A DNA stretch of 64,000 nucleotides from Wuchereria bancrofti (lineage: Eukaryota; Nematoda; Chromadorea; Rhabditida; Onchocercidae). Location of the stretch: contig SSBO01000001.1 of the NCBI GenBank assembly GCA_005281725.1, forward strand, positions 9,731,334 to 9,795,333. Reading direction: 5' to 3'. Position numbers and translations under genes: made by a program. Shown here one piece after another: positions 37,101-46,381 of this stretch. Within the stretch, counting starts at the first letter, position 1. Every line of letters begins with the position of its first letter. Below the pieces are notes generated by a model. The model was not told the origin of the DNA, did no database searches, and saw only the letters and a list, made by a program, of their open reading frames with translations.

Positions 37101-40100
37101 TTTAAAATAGTTGATTTTAACAGAAATTTTCTGGTTCTTTGTTTCGATGTAAAATAAGTGTCTTTTTAGAAAACTGAGTTGCAGTATCATACGGATGAAC
37201 AATCCGGTGCTTCTGGTTCACGCGACTTTATAAGTGATGGCGCCAATTATCGTGCTGATGATGAAGAAATAAATCCTTTACCAGTAACATCCGAAGAATC
37301 TGAATTTATCCAGGTCACTGCTAAGAGTAAGAGGAAAGGTGCTTCTGCTCTGACTCAGCATCAACAACAAACTACGGGATCGGGAATGGATAGGAAGAAC
37401 GTGTACTTCAATAGGTATGATAGAAATACGAAGTTTTTCTACAGTCCAGGTTTGATATGAAAAATTTACTGAATTCAGTGACATTTTTATCATGAAAATA
37501 TAACTTTGCAAGGAAAGCTTGGATTAGTGAAATGATCGTGAAAACTGAAATATTTTAATCAGTGAAAGTGTTACACCATTGTTGCAGCACGACAGATCGA
37601 GGTGCTAGAACAAATGTAAGGCGTGATGCAGATAGATTGCGACGAAGCTCAGTACAACTACCACCGGACAGCCGTAGAAACCAGCTATCTTCACGTGGGA
37701 ACATTTCTCCGTCATCGGTTGATTGCGAGGTTTGTTTGTGCTTGTTCATTCTCTTAAAAATTTGACCTTTGTTTATGTTAATGCAGTGTGCCACTGTTTC
37801 GCTCCGATCCAACTCGATATTTGGAAGTGATCGATAACAGGAAGAGAAGAAGAAATTTATGGTGTACAGAAAAACTAAATTTATTGTGGTTTTGTGTTCG
37901 TAGCCTTTTTTTTTCTACCCTTTCTAATTTTATTTAACTTTTCAGAGTTTTCAAAAATATTCGACTCCTCCACGACTTCGGATGTTAATTTCAGATGTTG
38001 TTGATAATACTCTTATGAAAGCACAAGAGAACAAGGTTTGTCAGAACTGACTGACTGATCGATATGACCTGAACGAAATGTCTGAGCTGTTTTCAGTTTT
38101 GCGATATTTATTGTGGACATATGAGAGAAATGAAATATTTCTTCGCAATTTACAGCATCAACATATTTGTTAATCACTGTATCATCTTTTAAACTAATTG
38201 ACAATTTTGATCGTCAGCTATGTGCTAAGATGAACTAAGTTTTTGTTTTAGAGTGGAAAAAGTCAAGCTATCGGTATCACTGATAGTGCTCGTCCAGAGC
38301 AGCAAAGACAGCAGGAGCATTCTAAATTTGCTACCTCAACATCAATGAACAAGAAGGTAAAATGTGGGTTACCATCTTCCCTTCAAACAAGTCGAACAGC
38401 ATCACCTGATCATCGTAGCAGTCAACCGTTGACTTTAAAATATTCTGTCGCTGCTGGGAGCGTAAGTTATTAAGCTACCTGTAGCTTTTTTTCCCCAAAT
38501 ACACTTTTACAATTTTTGTGATGAATTTGGACTTCTTTTTTGTGCTGTGAATCATATTTGTTGTTTTGGCTATTCATTCATTTTTCACATTTATTCAATA
38601 TACATATAAAAAAAAACCCATTCGATAAAGTACTTCATTATTTGGCTTATTTCTCGCGATCGAACATTCTGTTGATTAATCAGTTTTCGAAAATTTTAGT
38701 TGCAGAGTGGCTCTTCACCGGCTGTCGCATCTCTTTCGGAAGGTTTGTCAGATGCGAAGTGCAAAATAACGGAGCAACATATTGGCAGTGGTACTATTGC
38801 TAATACAAAAGCTCCAGGTTTATAATTTCGAACGAATAAATAGCATATTCTAGTGAAAAATTTTTCAAAGGATTTATTTTCTACTGGTAATATATTGGTG
38901 GATTTATTAGAATGATTAGTTTACTTTCTTTTGCAAATCGATTGAAGATGGCTTTCTTCAGCTCAACGATCTTGGGCAGATATAGCCAAGCAACGATTGC
39001 ACGATAATGTTGAAACACGACCAAGTGAAGCACCTCTTGCATCGTTGGATCTTCGTACATCGATCAAAGAAGAACATTCCATTAGTGATATTTCCATTTC
39101 TGGTGAGCTGTTATCACAATATATTTGATGTAACATTTTTGAGACAATTTAACTGTTCACGAAATGTATGAAAGACTGTTAAATTTCATAATTTTAGGTC
39201 ATATGGAAAGTGAAAAAAAGCCGGGATATAGCGAGCAAAAGCGAACAGTAAGTGTGGAATCGGTAAGCAGTGACCCAGCAGTGAAAGATTATTCATTCTT
39301 TTTTGATCCAAACGAAGCTGCTGGAACTGTGTCAAAAGGTAAAGTTTGGTTTTTGCTAGTTATATGAAGGTAACAATAAATTCATGACAAAAATAGTTTC
39401 TGTTGATTTCATAAATTTATTTCAAAGATAGCATGTTTGTCTTTTAGAATCAGAACCGAATAGTTCGAAAACTATGCCAAAGGAAACTGACGAGGATTCG
39501 AAGCCTTTCAAGGTAGAAATCTTATACAGAATTTGAATTTCACATTTTCCGCTCTTGTACTGGAACACTTAGACTTTTATCAGTCACAGTGTGAACTCCT
39601 ATTCATCAACCAGTCAAATACGGAAAATATTCCTGTATTTACAGTAGTAGATAATTGGTTTGTTAATATGGTTTGTTCAAGCTGTGAAGTTATGGAACTT
39701 CCAGTGGTGTCTTATGGATAACATGATGATTACAGCCTCGATGTTCCGGGATGGTGCTCAATTTAGATGGTGGTCGTCAAGTTGTTCTTCCGGAAAGTGA
39801 TGTGTTAGCTGCAGGTTCACCAACCGTTGTCGATATAAGGCAACGACCTGAAATAATAACAGCGATTGGAATGTGGAGATATTTTACAGAACATCCAACA
39901 GAAGGTTAGCCAATTATTTTTGTCTCTTGCAGTTTGGTTACGAAAGCTGCTGCTGAGTTTAGCTGATGGAAGTCAGGTTTTACATCTCACTTTTCCCTTC
40001 CTCTGAGAATTTGAGCTAATGTGGTCGTGATATTTTCTAAAGGCAGAGAAATAGCTATGAAAATTTCCAGTTACTTATGTTTTTCTTTTAGTAATAGTGA

Positions 40101-40222
40101 CATACAAAGAATATAAAGCACAAAAAGAGAGATCAAAGGAGCAGCAATGGGCATCAAATGAACAAAAAAAGAAGGAAGAAATGGCAAGAGGGAGTGAAAA
40201 AGGTGTAGGAGGATCGAAATGA
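8377..40222 (+). CDS. Large unrecognised nematode protein, 1133 aa, 26 exons, mostly disordered and basic
   Basis: Exons: 8377-8460, 9232-9363, 9743-9881, 17465-17559, 18981-19237, 19507-19602, 19756-19849, 21384-21557, 21900-22014, 23953-24074, 30072-30125, 30478-30562, 35069-35172, 35894-35977, 36335-36490, 36801-36959, 37170-37414, 37588-37729, 37946-38035, 38252-38461, 38700-38817, 38962-39102, 39198-39338, 39448-39512, 39736-39904, 40092-40222. Phases close at every junction (3402 nt). I do not recognise the family. Most ordered-looking parts: residues 358-436 (NPFAYSAGQLRLHGNRVG ... LLDPTEDTRL) and 1035-1105 (GMVLNLDGGRQVVLPES, then GMWRYFTEHPTE). There is RSWADIAKQRL near 920, an FFFDPNEAA motif near 1000, a Lys-rich helix at 455-482 (KRRKENKKAKEAK) and RKRK/RKRG basic patches that could be nuclear signals or nucleic-acid contacts. 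There are no membrane segments or signal peptide. The first exon is the least certain; an AG directly before ATG at 9232 could be the true, trans-spliced start. Splitting into two genes at the 24074-30072 intron cannot be excluded. Confidence 0.78.
8828..8858. repeat. (GA)n microsatellite
   Basis: A GA run with G interruptions lies in the first intron of the large + strand gene. It is one of many short purine/pyrimidine runs in the window. Confidence 0.85.
10680..12421 (-). CDS. Ly6/uPAR three-finger protein, probably GPI-anchored, nested antisense gene, 144 aa
   Basis: Five exons in transcription order: 12421-12355, 11824-11702, 11433-11338, 10986-10933, 10774-10680; every internal junction is phase 1 and the total is 435 nt with stop TAG at 10682-10680. 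Residues 1-22 form a strong signal peptide (MVCLLLIFGYVYLFF...). The mature part has the Ly6/three-finger pattern: ECLKCYSCDD, C, C, ECYT, KGCAATCD, MLCRTC and the diagnostic final LCN. I count 11 cysteines, one more than the usual ten, the extra being in ECLKC. A Pro-rich spacer (VILPPQRPT) then leads to GSNKDASGKN and a hydrophobic C-terminal tail, as in GPI-anchor signals. Ly6 proteins act at the cell surface, often modulating receptors; nematode relatives include ODR-2 and the HOT family. The whole gene sits in intron 3 (9882-17464) of the large + strand gene, on the opposite strand. Confidence 0.88.
12422..17464. other. Rest of the 7.6-kb intron 3 of the large gene
   Basis: Past the start of the nested Ly6 gene this intron stretch holds its likely promoter, then low-complexity AT-rich DNA: poly-A/T runs (13661-13679, 17101-17120, 17308-17326), a purine-rich block at 13860-13970, and a GTTA microsatellite. 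Open frames here are Phe/Ile/Lys-rich translations of AT-rich DNA. No further exon could be supported. Confidence 0.55.
14997..15032. repeat. (GTTA)9 tetranucleotide microsatellite
   Basis: Nine uninterrupted GTTA units in intron 3 of the large gene. Confidence 0.95.
17560..18980. other. Intron 4 of the large gene
   Basis: A 1.4-kb AT-rich intron between the LLEKYTEA exon and the ENWESHL exon. It holds poly-T runs and one short tandem duplication (18528-18602); no coding signal was seen. Confidence 0.7.
18528..18602. repeat. Tandem duplication of about 38 bp
   Basis: Two adjacent copies start with TATATTTGATAATGTTAAT (18528-18565 and 18567-18602); the second has a 3-bp deletion. It is a young local duplication inside intron 4. 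Confidence 0.85.
19304..19508 (+). repeat. 103-bp tandem duplication carrying a second copy of a 3' splice site
   Basis: Unit 1 (19304-19406) and unit 2 (19407-19508) share GTTAAA(A)CTTTATAGTAGTAA, GGTTAAAGGTCAGTGATTATG, a poly-T/CT tract and the acceptor TTGTTATAG followed by TGAGTTAAA. The downstream acceptor (19505-19506) gives the open exon 19507-19602. Using the upstream copy (19402-19403) gives a short frame ending in TAG after NELKLYSSK. The copies differ at only a few positions, so the event is fairly recent. Confidence 0.92.
19850..21383. other. Intron 7 of the large gene
   Basis: A 1.5-kb intron with poly-A/T runs, short TTTG and TTTA repeats (20331-20350, 21192-21212) and no coding signal. 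Confidence 0.65.
22015..23952. other. Intron 9 of the large gene
   Basis: A 1.9-kb very T-rich intron, with many T(8-12) runs, between the phase-1 donor at 22015 and the acceptor at 23951-23952. No exon or RNA gene was seen. Confidence 0.65.
24089..24126 (+). repeat. T38 homopolymer 14 nt after a splice donor
   Basis: Thirty-eight consecutive T start 14 bases after the GTTAGT donor at 24075. U-rich tracts just downstream of weak donors are known to aid U1 recruitment through TIA-1-type proteins; that role here is inference. Confidence 0.85.
24753..24776. repeat. (GGA)n microsatellite
   Basis: About eight GGA units in intron 10 of the large gene. Confidence 0.9.
24854..24907 (+). other. Stem-loop: 17-bp stem with 20-nt loop inside intron 10
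   Basis: The 5' arm 24854-24870 (TATGATCATTGAGATTA) pairs with the 3' arm 24891-24907 (TAATCTCGATGATCATA), with one G-U pair and no bulge. Weaker pairing continues outward with mismatches. Size and shape resemble a pre-miRNA, but no known nematode miRNA seed was recognised. Confidence 0.6.
25200..25222. repeat. (GA)n microsatellite
   Basis: A GA run in intron 10 of the large gene. Confidence 0.85.
25944..26011. repeat. GAT/GGT imperfect trinucleotide repeat
   Basis: Alternating GATGAT and GGTGAT triplets in intron 10. The apparent open frames (MMNDDDNVDGDGDD and its shifts) are repeat artefacts. Confidence 0.85.
26662..26740. repeat. ATT trinucleotide repeat
   Basis: Interrupted ATT units in intron 10; a shorter pure GAT run follows at 26818-26836. 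Confidence 0.88.
28131..28164. repeat. T34 homopolymer
   Basis: Thirty-four consecutive T in intron 10 of the large gene. Confidence 0.9.
30996..31019. repeat. (GAAT)6 microsatellite
   Basis: Six GAAT units in intron 12 of the large gene. Confidence 0.93.
32331..32650 (-). other. Coding-like open stretch of unknown status inside intron 12
   Basis: Reading 32650 down to the TAG at 32331, one frame is open for about 105 codons. The translation (NYNGSLLLTDKQPIPLDTT ... TYRNEDGPFTKTNSVVG ... LETEEAKNDN) has an ordinary amino-acid mix, unlike the Phe/Ile/Lys-rich noise elsewhere. It has no convincing start, matching upstream exon or recognised family, and its end is a repeat-like HQSINQSISYHQSI. 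It could be the last exon of another nested antisense gene, a decayed gene, or chance. Confidence 0.22.
33141..33162. repeat. (CT)n microsatellite
   Basis: A CT run in intron 12, directly abutting the palindrome at 33163-33184. Confidence 0.9.
33163..33184. repeat. Perfect 22-bp palindrome
   Basis: The half-site TGTGTCTCTTT is followed immediately by its exact reverse complement, AAAGAGACACA. There is no spacer. Confidence 0.9.
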
Positions 40223-42225
40223 ATGACATTTTCGGTATGAGGCCCGATCTCCTATCCGTATTGTTGTTATTGTCACTGTGTTGCTTTCCTGAACAGATTC
40301 GTTCTTATCTTTCGTATATTTCCTATTGTTTTATTGTATTAACTTCATTATAGTATTTTAGTTTGTTCTCTTTCTGTCAATTCATCTGTTTAATGTGAAT
40401 TTTGAATTTGAAATGGGAAGATATTGAAGTATCTCAGGATTAACCAATTTACTGAAAAAGCTGTAGATGAGAACTGGCCTGCAGAGCTATTTAAGGATTG
40501 CTAGCTTATTGAAAAAGACTCAAAATATATTCATAAATAGCTAATGGATTAGCAGATTTATTGAAATATTTCTGGAATGGCCAATGTTGTAAAAAATAGA
40601 TTTGCTATGAGACTAAAGAAAATTGGTTAACTTCCCAGAAGCCTTCTGTAGAGCGGGAAAGTTTTATAATGGATCTCACTGTGATCATATAATCCTGAAC
40701 AACATGGAAAATTGATTGGTTCCTTTTCAAACTGTGGTTTTTGTTATGTAAATATGAATTAAAACTGGAAACATTCATCATGTTTGAAAAATAGCAGCTG
40801 GCAAAGTTCGAAGTATTGTATTATGAGCTTTCAGTATTATCCGGAGAGAAGAGCGCAAAGATGGGTAAAGCAGCTTATTTGATAGCGTCAAATTTTCATG
40901 ATATTCTTGACATATATTTTAACACTGAAATTTTAAGTGATAGAAATGATGCCTTAAAAAATTATTTCTTCATTTAAGTTTTAAATTCTTGCTAATAGTG
41001 TTTTTTTTTCTTCGTTTTTTTTTTTTTTACCTTTTTATTCTTTAATAACAAATAGAATGTGATTGATCTTTTTGTTTCATATTGTAAGAGGAATTTGCTC
41101 ATCTCATCTGTTGCGCCCGGTGTGTATTGATATTGTATTTCCTTGGTTTTCTTTTCAAGCTTAGGAATGATTTTTAGGATGTAGTAGGATCGCATCACAT
41201 ATCATAATTTTAAGGTCAACAATGGTTTTGGAAACAACTATAATACTTCAATGAAAAAGAAGAGTATGTTTTGGATTGGTTGACAAAATTTGAAACGGAT
41301 TAACTTCACATTGAATGTGATATTTCAAAAAAAAAAAGAAGGAAAAAACCATATTTACTACAATTTTCTGTTTGTTACCGGATTTTAAGATTGGTACTGT
41401 TTTTAAACTTAAATTCGAATTTGCTCAAATTATAGAAGAAGATGTATTCTTTTCTTTGCTCCTTCTGAAATATTTCTTCTATCATTATATGTTATTTGCA
41501 TGAATTAATGCAGCAGAAATTGTAAGCATTATTGATATTTCTTTTTTTCTCTTTCTCTCTCTCCCTCTCTCCTATATCCCTTAAATATGCGTTTTAGTTA
41601 ATTTAATTATTTATTGACAGTGTCAGCGTAAGTTATGATGAATTGAGCGACAATTTATTGAGCTTTGGATAACAGATTTTTGATTTCTTTTTTTTATTGT
41701 GCAAATATGTCGCATCTTATCAAAAATCATTTAACTGTGCTGTAAACGGTTGAGTCACATGAAATTGAAACATTTTGATGATGGTTTTCTGTTTGATAAA
41801 ATGAAATTAAAAGTGATTGGAGAGTTAAATTTTGAGACTCTCTCTTTTTGCTTTTAATGTTTTTCTATTAATACTTTATTGGGGGAAGTAAATTTTAAGT
41901 GATTTCTCTTTTTCCCTGGAATAATCGAATTTTACTGAATGTATCAATGTTTTGCGGACCATCTTTGCATACCATTACCGCTTATAATTTTAATGTTTCA
42001 AGTTGGTAATAAACAGGTAGCATACGGTTAAAGTTAGTTAAAGGTTAATTTATTGCAAAAAAGTAGTTGCAATATAAGAAATATTTGAATGTAACTGATA
42101 CATCATAATCTTACTTAAGTTTCCCTCTATCATGTGACTCATAGTTTTTGGCGACATTTTCTCGAAACTAATTGTAATGAATATTTTTTTGTCCTTATTG
42201 TTTGAATAAAATGACTTTCTTATGG
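40223..42225. other. Tail-to-tail intergenic region, 3' UTRs of the large gene and eat-4
   Basis: Two kilobases lie between the TGA of the large + gene (40220-40222) and the stop of the - strand transporter (42226-42228). A + strand AATAAA is at 42008-42013 and a - strand AATAAA at 42054-42049. The first would give the large gene a 1.8-kb 3' UTR, so an unseen variant signal nearer the stop is as likely. No coding exon was seen; CT repeats occur near 41546-41570. Confidence 0.6.
42049..42054 (-). terminator. Candidate polyadenylation signal of the eat-4 gene
   Basis: The reverse complement reads AATAAA, about 172 bases after the stop codon of the transporter gene. Use is inferred. Confidence 0.45.
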
Positions 42226-45200
42226 TCACCATCCTTCGTAGTTGTTGTAGATGGTGGGATTAGTTGTTGTTGATACGTCGTCATATCTATTTCTCATTTC
42301 ATTTGAATTTATTGTCGAAGGTGAATCTGCAAAAAAAAAAAAAAAAGTGGGAATAATCAATTTGATGATTGATTTGATTCTATGATAGCAAATAAAGTGT
42401 AATTTTTATAGAAAGAAATGAGCAACAACATCATGTTATATAACCATTCCAAATTTTGTTAAAATCAGGAATCGGATCATTTTGTCGTTGTTCTGAATTT
42501 ACTGTACCATAATGGCCACCACCGCCACCACCACCACCGATATCTACATCTTAAAATAAAGAAGAAACAAAATTTTTATATCAATTAATCATCATTCCAT
42601 AATTCATTTATAATAATTATAATGAAAAGAAAAAAAAAAAAACGAAATAAACTTACTGGTGTTTTTATAGGCATTATTTCTGAACCATGGTTCTTCCTCA
42701 TCTTTTGGTTCTGCCCAATCTTGTAATTCACCGGATGCATAAACAGCATAAAAGGTAACACCGGTAAAATGTATGAGACTTGCAAGTAAAAATACTTTTT
42801 CCCATCCTCGTGGTCCACGTGCAATTAATTTTTCGGTTACAAATGGACATGTTAGACCAGCTAAAGTACCAATACCATTGGAAAAACCCATTAATATTGC
42901 TGCATAACGTGGTGCTATATCCAAATGATTCACATTAAAACCTACAAAAAAAAAAAAAAAAAAATTGTTTATATCAGATGAATAGTAAATAATTAAAAAA
43001 TATGGTAAATTGTGATTTTTTTTTAAACTAAATTCTTTAAATTGATCTTTTCATTTTTTTTTTTTTTTTGAATGATTGATAAAACTTTCAAATTTAGCTC
43101 ATTAAATCAAAATATAAGCAATGGAATGGAATTTTTTCAAAGCGATTTATCAAAAAATTAAATGTTTAGATTTTGAAATAGGTAGTTGCAATTTAAATAA
43201 AAATAAAAAAAAAAAACCTGAAATTGCAAATCCACTACTACCAACGGCAAGTATTAGTGCAAATACAGCAGTTGAATCACTTTTAGTATATGCTACAACT
43301 AGCATAAATATAGCTTCACCACCAAAGCCTATATAAAGTTTACTTTATCAAATTAGAATATATTATCAAATTATCAAAAAATTATCAAATTAGAGATTAT
43401 GTTAATTAATGAGTGATTGATTATTGAAAAGATAAGTGATAAATATGCGCATTCGTTTCAAAATTAATATTATCAATACAAAAAAAAGTTTTTTTTTTGA
43501 TAATTAAATATGACTGAGATAAACATAACGTGACGTGTTGATTAGATGAGAGAGAGAGAGAGAGAGAGAAAGAGTTTTTGTTAACATTTACCGCCACAAT
43601 TGAAAAGTTTCCGCACTGCTGTTGTACTGAGAATTCGATGTGAGCGCAAATAGTCGGCTAGTTGACCACCACCAAGTACTGCTAAACCCATTACTGCATG
43701 CGGTAAAGCAGCTATCAAACCACTCTGTAAGTACAATGAATAAATGGTAATCATTGATAATTAGGAAATTAAATATGATCAAATAAAAATACGAAGGAAT
43801 TAATAAAATTTCAAAGCATTTCTCTTAAATTATCAATTGTTTAGTCTAATTGCTAATCTATTTTTAATTCTTTTATTTAAAATAAAAAGAAAGAGGAAAA
43901 TTAGTGATATTTTGCTGCTAACCAAAAACAAGTGAAATTCTTTTTTTTTTTTTTTTTTATAAAAATAAATTGCTTACATTATTAATTGCCATATTGAGCA
44001 CTTCTCTCATATAAGTAAGTTGATTTTGAAGTAAAAGATAAAATGTCCAACTTCGTGCAAAATTTGCCACAATTATTGCATAAACTGGTTTTGATTGCAA
44101 TATTGCTTTCCATGGTATTGATGAAAGCTAAATATTCAAGTAAAATTAAAATAATTTTTCTATCAAATAAACAATTGTAAATGAAATAAATAAATAAAAT
44201 TGTGTAAAAATTTACTTACTGTTGGATGACTTGTAGATACTGGTCCAATTGTTTCCAAAATATATTTTTTTTCTTCCATTGAAATTGTTGGATGAAATGT
44301 TGGACTTTCAAATGTTAACGCAAACCAAAATATTGCCCATATTACGCCAGCAAAACCTATTTTAAAAAAATAAATAAATTTACACCAGCAAAATAACCTA
44401 TTTTAAAAAAATAAATAAATTCATTTCAAAATATCATTATTACATTATGAATGAGTAGAAATTAAATAAATGAAAGAAAAGATGAATTTATAATAGATAG
44501 ATGAATTTTAGGATACGTTTTGTACACGTTTCAATACGTCAATATAATGTTATTTCAATATGATAAAAAAAAAAACTTAAACTTAAAACGAACCATAAAC
44601 ATAAAATGGCGCTGACCAATGTATGTAACTAACAAGCCAAGCAGAAGCTGGTAAACCAATTACCGCCCCAGCATAAGAACCTGTAAATGCGGTTGTTGCT
44701 AATTTTGATCGCTCTAATGGTGGTGCCCAATAGCGCCAAACACCATGCATTGCAGGATATGATACACCCTAAAAATTAGTATTTTTTATAATCTTTCATT
44801 CCATTTTTGATCTATTTTAATAATTCAATGAAAAATTTTCAATTTCTAAAATGATCCATCATAATTACTACTTTCTTATATTAATTAATCATTTCAAATT
44901 GAAGTAATAGGAAATTAAAAGTTATTTAATTATTAGCTAAAACATATACTCTTTCATATTAATTAAAATTTTTTAATGGAAAAATTTGAAAAAAAAAAAG
45001 AAAATATTATAATGTAAAAAATATACTTGTACAAGTCCTTGTAATATTTGAATTAATGCAATTAAAGTATCGTTGTTTGCATGAAATGCAAAAGGTAGCA
45101 AAATATTGAAAAATGATGCCAAACCTATTGCAAGACCAAATAATCTACAAGAAAATAATTAATTTGCTTTTCTAGGAAACTTTTTTTTTTACTAGTTTAT

Positions 45201-46345
45201 TGGTGAAGTAGTAATAGTTATTCATTTCAAATAATTTTTAAATATTGAATTCATTTCTTTTTTTTTTTCTGCAAAATTTTAAATTAGAGACTAAATTTTT
45301 AACTATATTATTACTTATTGGGTGCAAATTTAGCAGCTAAGAAGCCTGCTGGTACTTGTGTCACCAAATAGCCATAAAAAAATGAACTTTCCATAACACC
45401 CAATTCTGTTAATGTCCAATTAAATTCACGTCGCTGAAATTCTCGATAATTTACTGTATGGAAAAAAATTTTTCATATTGAAATAAAAAAATGAAATAAA
45501 ATAAAATAAACGAAGAAAAACGAAAAGAGCAACTTGTTTCTGTTTTTAGTGTAATTATTCCGGAAGATTGCTAGCTTTTTCCGGAATGTTATTTTTAATT
45601 TTTACACATATTCTGTATGAAATTTCATTCATATCATATTCATTAAATATGATTAATGTTAATTATAATACAAACTAATTTTATAATTCATTTCAAAATA
45701 TATTTTTAAAATACAAAAAAAATCATTGAGCAATTCCTTTTTTTTTTTTGTTTAATATAGCTCTAATAGCTTAAGCATAAATCAAATTCTCATTAATTAA
45801 ATTTTTATAGGTCAACAATTCGTTTGCAATATTTTCTGTTTGATCTGAATCACATTTTTAGTTTTATTTTGTTCATTTTTTTTTTTTTATTTTATTTTCC
45901 TTTACTTCACTTTTCTCATTTTAGCGTAAACAATAGTTATTTCTGAAGTAGAAATAAAAAAATATCGTATAATGTCGTAAATTTGAGAAAAATATTGAAT
46001 GCTACTTGCTTAATGAAAATTCATCATGAAATGTTGGAAAGTTTATTTAGAAAATTTTGACTGTTTTAGTTGAAATTGTAAATTATTAAATTCATTTCAC
46101 TGAAAAATGCATTTCAAAAAAGTTGGAATATGCATAGTTGATGAATAAGAAAATATCTGACGATAACATACAAATAATTGAAAATATTAAATTATGAATG
46201 AGAGAAAATGTCAACAATTATAATTCATATTATTTCTCGGTTAATTTAGCAAGCAAAAAGATTAAATAAGTTTTTTTTTTTTCCAAAATATCACACCTTT
46301 AAGAATTATAGAATTTAAAAAGAGAAATTTAAAAAAGTAGGAAGA

Positions 46346-46381
<36 letters not shown>

